Of a stretch of DNA of 64,000 nt, positions 54,431-63,908 are shown one piece after another. The position numbers and the translations under genes were made by a program. Each line of letters begins with the position of its first letter. The first letter of the stretch is position 1. The DNA lies in contig UQUJ01000001.1 in assembly GCA_900544195.1 (NCBI GenBank), positions 1 through 64,000 on the forward strand. Direction: 5' to 3'. Under the pieces are notes generated by a model. It was given only the letters and a program-made list of their open reading frames with translations, did no database searches and was not told the origin of the DNA. Source of the DNA: an uncultured Alistipes sp. GTDB lineage: Bacteria > Bacteroidota > Bacteroidia > Bacteroidales > UBA932.

Positions 54431-55627
54431 TCATAGCCTCTGATAAAGAATCACTTCCGAGAGGCTGGCGTGCGGGGCGTTGTTGCTGCCTGTCACCTTC
54501 AGCCGGAAATATCTTCCTGTGGCTTTTCCCGGCAGCACCAGAATACGCATCACCGGAGTCGGACTGTCCGGAAAGTCCATCGCTCCGGCCTCAGTCCACT
54601 CAACCTTGTCCTCGCTCATGTCGAATGCGACAGCCTTGGTGTCCTTGTTGTTCAGACGCCGGGCAAGAAGAATGGCGGAGATGGTCTTGGACTCGCCGAG
54701 GTCAACGACTATTGTGTGCGGCATCACCGGTCTGGCACCGTTATTCCACTCAGAGTGCCAGAAAGTGTTGAAGTTTCCGTCGATGATGCAATGGGCGAAT
54801 CCATTTGAACCTTCGCCTACCGCTTCCTGTGTGCTGAACGAGTCTATGGCAAGACTAGCCTGCGGAATTTGTGAATATTCCGACATCAGTCCGGGATTCT
54901 CCTCGGTGCCTACCCATTCCTCCCGTGAGACAACATAGTAGAAAATAGGAAAGACAAAGGTTTCCGGTTCGGATTCGACAAGATCTATGGCGTTTTCCTC
55001 AGGCCTGAACACGGAAACCACCGAGAACTCTCCCTTTGAGATGAAGTCTTCGATGAGGAGTGTCGGCTCGCTCGCCGACTGTTCGATTGTCTTGACCGAG
55101 CCGTCAATGCTGCTGACATATGTCACCTTTACTGAAACACAGTCGTCTACCGGAACCCATGTGATCGTGGCTCCATCCCTTGAAGGCACGATGGATCTGC
55201 ATCCGCGTCTGTTCAGGTTGATGCTTTCCTTGTAGGCATCCCCATAGACCTCTCCAGAGATGGTCTGCGGAAGGGACTCCTTCCCGGACTGGCTATGGGA
55301 CGTGATGCTGAAAATGTACTTTCCCTCAGGAATGTCAAAGGTGGCCTCGTGCATCCCGTCTGATGTGGCCTCTATCGGAACGACCACAGGCGCCTCCGCT
55401 CCTTGCCAGGTGATTCTACAGGAGTTTATCCTTGGATCCGCATTCAGCCTCCACCTCAACCGGATCCGCTTGAATCCGGCATCCGCCTCCAGATCCGCCG
55501 GCTTGCCGAGATACGTGTCCTCTCCCATCTTTAGATACTTGTCGTGAATCTCGTACATGTCGCCACAGGCGGGCAAGAAAAGGGAGATAGCCAGACACGT
55601 CACCAAATATTCAAATATTCTTTTCAT
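54431..55627 (-). CDS. DUF4998 lipoprotein with C-terminal discoidin domain (locus 2)
   Basis: 398 residues; lipobox Cys21 (FLPAC). The N-terminal part matches the DUF4998 hallmark (MYEIHDKYLKMGEDTYLGKP). The C-terminal 140 residues form an F5/8-type (discoidin) domain (AHCIIDGNFNTFWHSEW ... VVDLGESKTISAILLARR). Probably a surface glycan-binding protein. The related plus-strand protein at 30825 lacks the discoidin part. It is last of the intact genes in the locus 2 operon. Confidence 0.78.
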   Translation of the reverse strand: MKRIFEYLVTCLAISLFLPACGDMYEIHDKYLKMGEDTYLGKPADLEADAGFKRIRLRWRLNADPRINSCRITWQGAEAPVVVPIEATSDGMHEATFDIPEGKYIFSITSHSQSGKESLPQTISGEVYGDAYKESINLNRRGCRSIVPSRDGATITWVPVDDCVSVKVTYVSSIDGSVKTIEQSASEPTLLIEDFISKGEFSVVSVFRPEENAIDLVESEPETFVFPIFYYVVSREEWVGTEENPGLMSEYSQIPQASLAIDSFSTQEAVGEGSNGFAHCIIDGNFNTFWHSEWNNGARPVMPHTIVVDLGESKTISAILLARRLNNKDTKAVAFDMSEDKVEWTEAGAMDFPDSPTPVMRILVLPGKATGRYFRLKVTGSNNAPHASLSEVILYQRL

Positions 55628-55650
55628 ACTTCATATTCATTAAATAATCC

Positions 55651-56886
55651 CTACTGCACCACTTGTCCCCAGAAGGTCATTTCGCCTATCTGGGTGTAGA
55701 TTCCTCCGCTCCAGGTCTCCAACATCAGGATTCTGACGTAGCGGAACGGCTCGGCCTCGATCGGCACCTCGTGCTCGTCCCCGCCACGGATATATTCCGC
55801 GTCCTCGTTGGTTATGACCCCGCTGTCGGCGCCGGATGGCTTGTAGCACTCAACATCCATTATCTTTCTCCAGCCTTCGAATGTCGGATAAGTGAGGCCG
55901 TCGTCGCCAACGACTCCTCCATTATACATTTCGCTCGTCAGCTCGTCGCAGCCATAGATCGTGTAACGCTTGAGGTTGTTGTGGGTATACATCCAAGAGT
56001 TGCCGGACAGACGCTGGAACATCTTGAAACGGCTGAGTTTGGCGCGTTGCCCCATATCGAACGTAATGCACTGTCCTATGTTTGTCGGATCATTGCTGTG
56101 GAAGCACTCCGACTGGTTGACTATGCCGTTCCAGATGTTTCTTATCGGGAGACTGCCATGTACGTTGCAGTCGCCGGGCAGCTTGTCCACCTCTCTGAAC
56201 AGAGACTTGTCAATCAAGGACTCAGGTAGAGGATTGCTCTCCTGTGACATAGTTTCCGAATAGTTGTCCCAGCGATCCCTGACACGGAATGACAGCAGCA
56301 CCGGCTCCGGGTCAAGGCCCCTGATCGTGGCACTTCCAACGCGGGTGCTCGTGTACACGTTCTCAAGGGAAATCCAATCCTCGCCGTCCTGTCTCGCCAC
56401 CTCAATGATGATGTTGCTTTCTGTCGGATTCTCCCATGTCATCTTGATGCCTCCGAAACTGTCAACAATTCTCAGGGACTCGAAGATGAACTCTACCGGA
56501 GGTTTCAGAGGGCTGACCGTCACGGAGACGGGAGTGGACTCATTACGGCTCTTGTCAACGCTTGTCAGCCTCACGGTATAGTCTCCCACTTTGCCGAAAC
56601 CTTCGACGGTAAGTTTGTTGACATACGGGGACGCTTTGGTGAATCTTTCCACGCCGTTGATTGTGTAGGTTGCCACGACACAAAGCAGGTCATCCTCCTT
56701 GGGAGCCGTGAAAGTGATTATCGCTCCGCCGTTGATGTTCTCGACTCCTACGACCGTCGGCGGTGCGGGAGCGACATCGTCCACCTTGTCAAGACCGAGT
56801 TTGCCCTCCTCGCCGCATCCGCCGGCAAAAGCGGCGCACAGCAAGGCAAGGCTGTATTTAAAGATGATTCTATCTAAACTTTTCAT
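55651..56886 (-). CDS. DUF4959/DUF5126/DUF5000-type PUL lipoprotein (locus 2)
   Basis: 411 residues; lipobox Cys24 (FAGGC). Same domain order as the protein at 29635: fibronectin-like DUF4959 (PPTVVGVENINGGAIITFTA), DUF5126-like (FGGIKMTWENPTESNIIIEV) and a discoidin-like C-terminus (YVRILMLETWSGGIYTQIGE). It lies 58 bp after SusD and 23 bp before the DUF4998 gene, copying the order of locus 1. Confidence 0.8.
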   Translation of the reverse strand: MKSLDRIIFKYSLALLCAAFAGGCGEEGKLGLDKVDDVAPAPPTVVGVENINGGAIITFTAPKEDDLLCVVATYTINGVERFTKASPYVNKLTVEGFGKVGDYTVRLTSVDKSRNESTPVSVTVSPLKPPVEFIFESLRIVDSFGGIKMTWENPTESNIIIEVARQDGEDWISLENVYTSTRVGSATIRGLDPEPVLLSFRVRDRWDNYSETMSQESNPLPESLIDKSLFREVDKLPGDCNVHGSLPIRNIWNGIVNQSECFHSNDPTNIGQCITFDMGQRAKLSRFKMFQRLSGNSWMYTHNNLKRYTIYGCDELTSEMYNGGVVGDDGLTYPTFEGWRKIMDVECYKPSGADSGVITNEDAEYIRGGDEHEVPIEAEPFRYVRILMLETWSGGIYTQIGEMTFWGQVVQ

Positions 56887-56944
56887 AAGCGGTGATGTTC
56901 TTTATTCACTGAAAAATAACTCTTCACTCATTTCCTGAGCCGGA

Positions 56945-58870
56945 TCACCAGCCCGGATTCTGGACCAGGTTAGGATTCTTCAGCAAGGAAGAAACCTTCA
57001 GAGGCCAGAGATAATCCTTGTAGGAATATTTAGTCCTGCGGTAGAGAGTTGTCACCCTGTAGAACTCCTGCGCGCTTTGTCCTTTGATGTTCCATCCGCG
57101 CACCTCGCTCGGCAGATCCTGCTTCCACCGGCGCAGATCCCAGAAGCGCCTTCCTTCGCCTGCCATCTCGTTGAGTCTCTCGTTCCTGATAATCTGTCTC
57201 ATGCCGCCTTGTGTCATCGGCTTGTCCGGATTTATGGAGTACTTCCCCCACGAATCCACAACGCCCTCGAGACCGGCTCTCTCACGCACAAGGTCAACAT
57301 ATCTGTAAACCTCATCGTCCGGACTGTCCTTCACCTCATTCAAGGCCTCGGCGTACATCAGATAGAGATCCGCGAGACGGATGATCGGGAAGGCATAACG
57401 GTACGGACTCCAGCTGCCGGAAGTCAGGTTGCACTCATAGCTGCAGACTTTCTTGTTGAGATAGCCTGTGTAGGAGTGATCCTCCGATGTGCTTCGTCCG
57501 GACACTTCCCGCGCCCTGAAGCGGTACAAGCCAAGATTCCGCTGTTCGTCATTCGTATATCCCTTGCCGTACCAGGTGCCGCGGTCGAAAGCGAGGCTCG
57601 CATAGAAGCGCGGCTCTCTCTCGAGATGGAGGGCAGCCGTTTCAGCACCGAGTTCAAGAATATACCTGTTGTCGCCCTCGTCAGGAATGGTCATTATCGA
57701 ATATCTCTTCGGATAGTTCTCCGACCAGAATGCTCCGTTGTCCTCGGAAATCGGCACTCCGTGGGAAGAATAGAAAGTCTCCGCGACCGACAGGGTAGGA
57801 GCGAGAACAGACCTTGCGTTCCAGTTGTTTCCTTTAGTGTGCTTCGCCATCGACACGGTCTCAAGTCCCGTGACGTTGCGTGTGCTACCCCAGAGAATCT
57901 CCTTGTTCCATTTCTCCGTCACGGCACCCTTGATGCTCAGGATCCTCTTTGTCGCATCAGAAATGCTGGACAAGGCCAGATGATAGGTGTAAAGCGCATG
58001 CCCATGACTTTCGGCAAGTTGAATGGCTTCCATCGCGGCGTCAGCCGCTTTCTGCCACTTGTTCTTGTCCGGTTCCGCGGAGCCGAAAATATTCCTGTCC
58101 CTGTTGTCCTTGACAGACGCATAGTCAGCGTTGCCGTTGAACAGCGGACTGGCGGCCAGCAAAAGTACCTGAGCCTTCACGGACTTGGCGATTATCTGTG
58201 TGGCTCTGCCGAGTTCTATCAGCTCATCCGCGATGGTGACAGGCAGATCCTTCGCCGCTTCGTCCAGCAGTGCAACAATGTAGGCCACCACATCATCGAC
58301 CGGGTCCCTGTAGCGACGCACCTCTTCCTGAGAGGAGTCTATGCTGATGTTCTCGTCCATGATAGGAATCGGCCCGTACAGGGAGAAAAGGTAGTAGTGG
58401 TAATATGCCTTGAGGAACTTCACCTCCGCTATCCATCGCACGCGTTCATATTCCTCGATGTCCTCCGGCTTGTGGATATTCTCTAAAAAAGTGTTGCAGT
58501 CCCGGATTGCCACCCACAGGTTCGTCCCTCCGTTCCCGCCGTCCCAGTAATTCTGCCACGGGTCGTTGCTGTTCTGCTCTCCTCGTCCGATCTCCCAAGC
58601 GTTCAGGCTTATGCGCCGTTCTATGAATCCCGTTCCTTTCGGGATAAGCCAGTGCTCGTCCCCTGCAAGGAAGCCTATCGATCCTCCCTGATCCCAGGAA
58701 GGAAGATAGCTGTAGCAGGTGTAAAGGAACTTGAATGAGTTTATCCTGTTGCTGAAGGCGTTGTCCAGACTCGGTGTCCCTTCGGGTACAATGTTGAGGT
58801 AGTCGCCGCACGATGTCCCCGTAAAAGTGAGTGTGAGAGCAATGGTTGCTCCAAGTATTATCTTTTTCAT
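56945..58870 (-). CDS. SusD/RagB-family lipoprotein (locus 2)
   Basis: 641 residues; lipobox Cys21 (TGTSC) followed by GDYLNIVPEG. Conserved helices (RVRWIAEVKFLKAYYHYYLF) and C-terminal tail (YLWPLKVSSLLKNPNLVQNP). It is similar along its length to the SusD at 27668, so the two loci are paralogous. It lies 17 bp downstream of its SusC. Confidence 0.95.
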   Translation of the reverse strand: MKKIILGATIALTLTFTGTSCGDYLNIVPEGTPSLDNAFSNRINSFKFLYTCYSYLPSWDQGGSIGFLAGDEHWLIPKGTGFIERRISLNAWEIGRGEQNSNDPWQNYWDGGNGGTNLWVAIRDCNTFLENIHKPEDIEEYERVRWIAEVKFLKAYYHYYLFSLYGPIPIMDENISIDSSQEEVRRYRDPVDDVVAYIVALLDEAAKDLPVTIADELIELGRATQIIAKSVKAQVLLLAASPLFNGNADYASVKDNRDRNIFGSAEPDKNKWQKAADAAMEAIQLAESHGHALYTYHLALSSISDATKRILSIKGAVTEKWNKEILWGSTRNVTGLETVSMAKHTKGNNWNARSVLAPTLSVAETFYSSHGVPISEDNGAFWSENYPKRYSIMTIPDEGDNRYILELGAETAALHLEREPRFYASLAFDRGTWYGKGYTNDEQRNLGLYRFRAREVSGRSTSEDHSYTGYLNKKVCSYECNLTSGSWSPYRYAFPIIRLADLYLMYAEALNEVKDSPDDEVYRYVDLVRERAGLEGVVDSWGKYSINPDKPMTQGGMRQIIRNERLNEMAGEGRRFWDLRRWKQDLPSEVRGWNIKGQSAQEFYRVTTLYRRTKYSYKDYLWPLKVSSLLKNPNLVQNPGW

Positions 58871-58887
58871 ATATCGTGTGACTTTAA

Positions 58888-61800
58888 TTATAGTGAAACC
58901 TGAATGCCAATGTTGACGACTCGCTGGAGCGGATAACCGAGGCCGTTGCCGCCCATCTCCGTGTCCCAGACCTTGAATCTGGAGAAGTTGTACAGATTGG
59001 TTCCGTTGAGGTATACCCTGAGGTTCTCAAGACCTATCCTCTGCGCGATGCGGCGAGGAAGAGTATAGCCCAGTTCCGCTGACTTAAGCCGTAGGAAAGC
59101 CCCGTTGCGCAGCCACCATGTGCTCGTTTGCTCATTGTTCCTGATCGAGGTGTCGGAAAGGCGAGGCCAGAATGCATAGGCGTTCTGGTTCGTCTCGCTC
59201 CAATGATCATCGGCTACAACCTTAAGCAGGGCGTTGGTCACGACCTTCCCGCCCATGATATTGTCCGGGTCATAGTTTGCGAACGGAGTGATGCGGCTTG
59301 CCGAGATGAAGAAGGACGAGCGGGCAGAGCCCTGGAAGAAACAGCTCAAGTCAAAGGCTTTCCATCCGAAAGACAAGCCGAATCCATAAATTATCTCCGG
59401 AGTGGTTGGGTAGCCTATCGGAACCCTGTCCTGCTCGTCTATGATTCCGTCCCTGTTGATGTCCTTGTACTTGATGTCTCCCGCCATGCAGTCACCGAAA
59501 CTCTGCTTGGGCGAGTTGGCGACATCCTCCTCGTCGATGAACAGGCGCTCGGCTATGAATCCGTATGCCTGGCTGATTTTGCTGCCGATGCGCGAACGCC
59601 ACGGAGTGGCCGAGTAGTCCGGTTCCTCGAACTTCGAGTACTTGCTCGTGGCATAGGTGAAATTGCCTCTGACCGTGGCCCAGAGGTCCTTGTTGAACGA
59701 GTGGGAGTAGTCAAGTGAGATGTCCACGCCCTCCCCCTTGGCCTCTCCAAGGTTAGCCATCGGATTGACGCGGAATCCCACCAGAGAAGGGATGTCCGCA
59801 CGTGTCTGCAGGATGTTCGTCCTCCTTTCGCGGAAATATTCGGCCTGCAGCTCCACCTTGTCGAAGAACTTCACTTCGATTCCGGTGTTCAGCTTATGGG
59901 ATATCTCCCATCCGATGCGCGGGTTGGCGTAACGATTGACTGTAATACCGGTCATTGTGACATTGTTGTAGGAGGTGCTGAAGTCAGTTCCAAACGCGAA
60001 GCCCCTGTTGCCGTCGTTCATGTTCACCTCGGAAAGGTAGAAGAAGCGGTTGGCGGACGATGAGATCTCATCGTTGCCCACCAGTCCGTAGGAAGCCTTC
60101 AGTTTGAGGAAATTGATTGCCTTTGAAAGTTTTCCGCCCTTCCAGAATCCCTCGTTTGACACTACCCATCCAAGTCCGAATGAAGGGAAGAAGCCCCACC
60201 TGTGGCTCTTGTCGAAGCGCTCCGAGCCATTGTAGCCGAAGTTGAACTCGGTGAAATATCGGTCGGCGTACCCATAGGTGAAACGACCTGCGAGGCCGAG
60301 GTTCCTTCTCGGAAGAGAGAGCTGCAAAGTGCTTTCGTTCGCCGACTTGCCCTCCCTTGCGGTGAAGACAAGCAAGCCGCTCACATTGTGCCTGTCTCTG
60401 AAAATCCGGTCATAGGAGAGAGCTGCCTCCATGTAGATGGAGCTGCTGATCGTCTTGGCTCCCTGGGTATATCCCAGATAGTCTGTGCCGCTCTCGGGAT
60501 TAATGGCCGACAGGGTGTATTCATCCGTGGCCTTGTCGTAGATGCCTATGGTGTAGTAGAAAGGCACATATGCCCTGTAAAGGTCATAGTAGGACTCTCG
60601 GGAGACGTTGCCAAGCAGACGTCCGTTCAGCCCTTGGGTGATGAAGGAGAAGTCCTGCTTCAGTTCCAGCTGTGCCAGAACGACCGTGTTCTCGTATTCC
60701 TTGTAGCCTCGCGCCATCTCAGCGTACGGATTCAGGTAGTTGGCGTCTCTGCCGTAGTTTCCGAAAAGGACATTCTTCGATGTCTTGTTCTGCTTGTCGG
60801 GGGCGAAGAAAGCCGGGAATCGTACAGGGCTTGCCTTGATCGCCTTCGCGTACATGGACGCTCCTCCGTCAATCGGACCCTGGTAGCTGTCGAAGGTGCC
60901 GCTTACCCTGACCGCCAGTTCCGTGGTCTTTGTGAGGTTGATGTTCACATTGGACCGTACGGTGTACTTGTCGAGTTTGATGTTGTTGTCGAAGAGGTTC
61001 TTCGGCACCTGCTTGAGTATACCGTTGTCCCTTGAATATGAAAGGGCGACATAATAGCGGGCGACACGTCCTCCTCCGCTTATGTTCATGTTCCCCCTAT
61101 AGTTGGATGTGTAGTCCTTGAAGAGCATTTGTTTCCAGTCCACCGTCGGATAGACATAGGGATTAAGACCTCGTTCCCTTGCGGCGATCTCGCTTTCCAG
61201 ATAAGGTAAGGCGTTGTTCGGATTGCGTGTACGCACCGCCTCGTTGTGCAGGTACATGAATGTGATCGGATCGGCGATATCGACTTCCCTCACCGGAGCC
61301 GATATTGAGTTCTCCGCGCGGAAAGACAGCTTCATCTTCCCTTCCGCACCCTCCTTGGTAGTGACAAGGATCACACCGTTGGCTCCGCGCGCGCCGTAGA
61401 GGGCGGTGGCGGTGGCGTCCTTGAGAATGGAGAAACTTGCGATGTCATCCGGGTTAAGCCTGGCCAAGTCGGATGAGGTGAGCTCTACATTGTCGATAAG
61501 AATCAACGGATTCGCCTTTCCTGTTCCGAACGTGGTGACACCGCGGATGAAGAATTCCGCGTTGTCCTGCCCCGGCTCTCCGCTTCTCTGATAGGCAACC
61601 ACTCCAGCAAGTTTTCCGGCGAATCCTGTGGTCAGGTTACTGGTCGGGGTCTTCAGCTCCGCCGGTCGCACTGTGGTCACGGAACCGAGCACCGACTCCT
61701 TTTTCTGCTTGGCGAAAGCCACGACCGTTGCATCCTCAATCGTCATCCCGGTGTCCTCCACCAGGGTGATCACACGGAACGCATTTAGTTTATCCGGACT

Positions 61801-62127
61801 GAACGGGATGACTTTCTTCTGGTAGCCGATTATGTAGACTTCCACGGTCTTTGTGCCTGCGGGAACCTTGAGGGAGAAGTCACCGTTGAGATCCGTGGTT
61901 GTGCCTACTGATGTCCCGGGTACATAGACACCCGCTCCCGCGATCGGTTCGTTGTTGAAGTCCAGAACAACTCCTTTGATCGTATATGTTCCGGTTTGAG
62001 ACTGAGGGCTTATGGCCTTCGGACTTGCCGAGGCGTGAAAGGGGTACAGAATCATGGCTAAGGTCAAGACTAAAGCCTCGGTTAGTCCGATTACTGCCCA
62101 CCTGTGGATTCTTGTGGTCATAGGCAT
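58888..62127 (-). CDS. SusC/RagA-family TonB-dependent transporter (locus 2)
   Basis: 1079 residues from the Met at 62127 (an earlier in-frame Met at 62172 would overlap the preceding gene). Signal peptide, regulatory-like domain (IKGVVLDFNNEPIAGAGVYV), plug (AFAKQKKESVLGSVTTV; LYGARGANGVILVTTKEG), and a barrel ending IGIQVSL. It shares the SGEPGQDNA and SSDLARL(N/T)(P/T)DDIASFS segments with the locus 1 SusC. The substrate is unknown but is probably related to that of locus 1. Confidence 0.94.
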   Translation of the reverse strand: MPMTTRIHRWAVIGLTEALVLTLAMILYPFHASASPKAISPQSQTGTYTIKGVVLDFNNEPIAGAGVYVPGTSVGTTTDLNGDFSLKVPAGTKTVEVYIIGYQKKVIPFSPDKLNAFRVITLVEDTGMTIEDATVVAFAKQKKESVLGSVTTVRPAELKTPTSNLTTGFAGKLAGVVAYQRSGEPGQDNAEFFIRGVTTFGTGKANPLILIDNVELTSSDLARLNPDDIASFSILKDATATALYGARGANGVILVTTKEGAEGKMKLSFRAENSISAPVREVDIADPITFMYLHNEAVRTRNPNNALPYLESEIAARERGLNPYVYPTVDWKQMLFKDYTSNYRGNMNISGGGRVARYYVALSYSRDNGILKQVPKNLFDNNIKLDKYTVRSNVNINLTKTTELAVRVSGTFDSYQGPIDGGASMYAKAIKASPVRFPAFFAPDKQNKTSKNVLFGNYGRDANYLNPYAEMARGYKEYENTVVLAQLELKQDFSFITQGLNGRLLGNVSRESYYDLYRAYVPFYYTIGIYDKATDEYTLSAINPESGTDYLGYTQGAKTISSSIYMEAALSYDRIFRDRHNVSGLLVFTAREGKSANESTLQLSLPRRNLGLAGRFTYGYADRYFTEFNFGYNGSERFDKSHRWGFFPSFGLGWVVSNEGFWKGGKLSKAINFLKLKASYGLVGNDEISSSANRFFYLSEVNMNDGNRGFAFGTDFSTSYNNVTMTGITVNRYANPRIGWEISHKLNTGIEVKFFDKVELQAEYFRERRTNILQTRADIPSLVGFRVNPMANLGEAKGEGVDISLDYSHSFNKDLWATVRGNFTYATSKYSKFEEPDYSATPWRSRIGSKISQAYGFIAERLFIDEEDVANSPKQSFGDCMAGDIKYKDINRDGIIDEQDRVPIGYPTTPEIIYGFGLSFGWKAFDLSCFFQGSARSSFFISASRITPFANYDPDNIMGGKVVTNALLKVVADDHWSETNQNAYAFWPRLSDTSIRNNEQTSTWWLRNGAFLRLKSAELGYTLPRRIAQRIGLENLRVYLNGTNLYNFSRFKVWDTEMGGNGLGYPLQRVVNIGIQVSL

Positions 62128-62168
62128 GATTGAATTAAATGGGTTTGAGTTGATTGATATGTTCAGTT

Positions 62169-63515
62169 TCAATGTGTTCCTCGGCGTTCAAGCCGACGGA
62201 TTATGCGGCGGATGACGGCATCGATGGACTTGTCCGGCTCGATGACGTTGTAGTCACCCCAGAAGTCGTCGTCCCGGAAGTCGCCGACCTTCTCGGAGAG
62301 GAAGTCCTTGAAACGGATCCTCTCGTCCGCGCCTATCCGCGCGGGAGCCTCGTTGTGGGCGGTGACGGCCATCTCGCCGGTGATGACGTAGTTGTTGCGG
62401 AAAAAGGACTTTCCCTTTCTGGACGAGAGGTTGATCCTCATCAGGCTGTAGTCATAGTACCATGTGTCCCCGAATCGTTTGTAGTTGACGGCGTAGTCAG
62501 CCTTGGTGATGTAGAACCTCGTGTCCGGAGGCCTCTTGACGACCATTATCCCTGCCGCCTTCTCCTCCCGTCCCTTGACATTCAGGGAGAGTTCGATCCT
62601 GCCTATCGCAAGACTCCCGCTCTCGATGTACAGTCGTCCGGAATAGAGGATCTCCTCCGAGCCGTCGATCTGGGTGAACGTGACCACGTAGAAGAACAGG
62701 CCATCCCTCAACACCGGTTCGCCCATTGCGAACCTGTAATGTCGTTCCACTTCTCTGAGCCAGACTCCCGCGAACGGATTCTTCACATTGTCCATGTCAA
62801 GAGCGGCCACCACTCCACCTCGGAAGCGGATAAGGATGCTGTCTGCGGCTCTGTAATCAGTGCTGGCGCGGCCTTTGAATATTCTGGCCCTGTCATTCTG
62901 AAAGGAGGTGTAGGACGCCTTGTTGATGTCGATCACAGCCTCGCTCAAGGTCAGATACCTGCCGCTCTGCCGTCGTATGATCTCCCTGTAGAACGCAGTC
63001 ATGCCGGTGGTGACGGACGGATAGTTGTCTTTCACCTTGTCATAAGCCTCATTAAAAAGATCCAAAGGATCGATTGACCTGATGACGGCGGGATCCAGAG
63101 TGAACGAGACCGGTGGAAGCTGGATTCCATACGGTTTGTCCGGACAGGATCCCGAGAAATCCTCCACACTCAAGGTAACGGTCACATAGCCAAGAAAACT
63201 GACCCTTATCTCATCCTCGGGCAAGACATCCATCGGAAGCTTCAGCGAGAAGAAACCCTCGGAGTTGCTTACGTTGGAGACTCCGGACACGACGTGTGTG
63301 ACGGAGGCGAAAGCCAGGGAATGACCGTCGGAGGAGTCGGTTATCTTTCCATAGACGATGGGAATCCGCAGACTGTCCTGCGGCACGGATGACAAGGCCG
63401 GAGCGGACAGCGTGAAAAGGAATGCTGTCAAGGACGCGTATGCCAACCGGACAAGGGTGGCACGAAGGTCAGGGGATACAGTGGTGCATGCTACGCCAAC
63501 ATCTGGAGTCTGCAT
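62169..63515 (-). CDS. Exported protein with carboxypeptidase regulatory-like domain
   Basis: 448 residues. A hydrophobic segment at about 22-42 is the likely signal. A carboxypeptidase-D regulatory-like beta domain follows (IPIVYGKITDSSDGHSLAFA), then a beta-rich region (MTAFYREIIRRQSGRYLTLS ... YYDYSLMRINLSSRKGKSFF) of a type common in Bacteroidota envelope proteins. Function unknown. It is the first gene of the minus-strand locus 2, with SusC 41 bp downstream. The first ATG is used, although it leaves an unusually long stretch before the hydrophobic segment. Confidence 0.65.
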   Translation of the reverse strand: MQTPDVGVACTTVSPDLRATLVRLAYASLTAFLFTLSAPALSSVPQDSLRIPIVYGKITDSSDGHSLAFASVTHVVSGVSNVSNSEGFFSLKLPMDVLPEDEIRVSFLGYVTVTLSVEDFSGSCPDKPYGIQLPPVSFTLDPAVIRSIDPLDLFNEAYDKVKDNYPSVTTGMTAFYREIIRRQSGRYLTLSEAVIDINKASYTSFQNDRARIFKGRASTDYRAADSILIRFRGGVVAALDMDNVKNPFAGVWLREVERHYRFAMGEPVLRDGLFFYVVTFTQIDGSEEILYSGRLYIESGSLAIGRIELSLNVKGREEKAAGIMVVKRPPDTRFYITKADYAVNYKRFGDTWYYDYSLMRINLSSRKGKSFFRNNYVITGEMAVTAHNEAPARIGADERIRFKDFLSEKVGDFRDDDFWGDYNVIEPDKSIDAVIRRIIRRLERRGTH

Positions 63516-63670
63516 CAAAACTATTGAATGTACTCATGCGTTCAAGGGTTTCTTATGTTGCACTTCCGTTCGTATGATGATGGGATGCTTATGAAAGGAT
63601 GTAGCCTTGTCGAAAGAATCCTCTGTCTGTTGGTTCCGGTTACAATGATATTGATAATAATTCTAATTTG

Positions 63671-63678
63671 CAAATATA
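63671..63678 (-). promoter_or_regulatory. Possible -7 element for locus 2
   Basis: TATATTTG on the minus strand fits TAnnTTTG, about 155 bp upstream of the first gene. No -33 TTTG at the right distance, so only tentative. The rest of 63516-63820 shows no gene. Confidence 0.35.
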
Positions 63679-63821
63679 ATGTGCAATAATGCGAACATTT
63701 TGATTTACTGCTTGTTGCGCAAACGTTTTTGTTGGCTATCGCATAATTCAACCTGGTTAAAAAACCGCCTGACCGTCGGGCGGTCCGCTCTGGTGTGACA
63801 CCTGATCCCTTGGACTTGGGC

Positions 63822-63899
63822 TTAAAAAAACTCGTGGTACCGGATTAAGTACCACGAGTTCTTTTATTGTGTTGGCTGGCAAATTAGTTGTCTGCCACG
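63822..63899 (-). terminator. Shared 3'-end module (T3) with strong hairpin
   Basis: Minus-strand GTGGCAGACAACTAATTTGC, then AATAAAAGAACTCGTGGTAC, ATTAAGTCC-type loop and a closing GTACCACGAGTTTTTTT. Perfect ACTCGTGGTAC stem. It is the best preserved of the three copies and ends the gene at 63909. Confidence 0.85.
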
Positions 63900-63908
63900 C
63901 GGACTTCG

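Noticed and set aside
57077..58486. Long plus-strand open frame opposite another SusD gene
   Set aside because: Same reason; no family features and the minus-strand gene is unambiguous.
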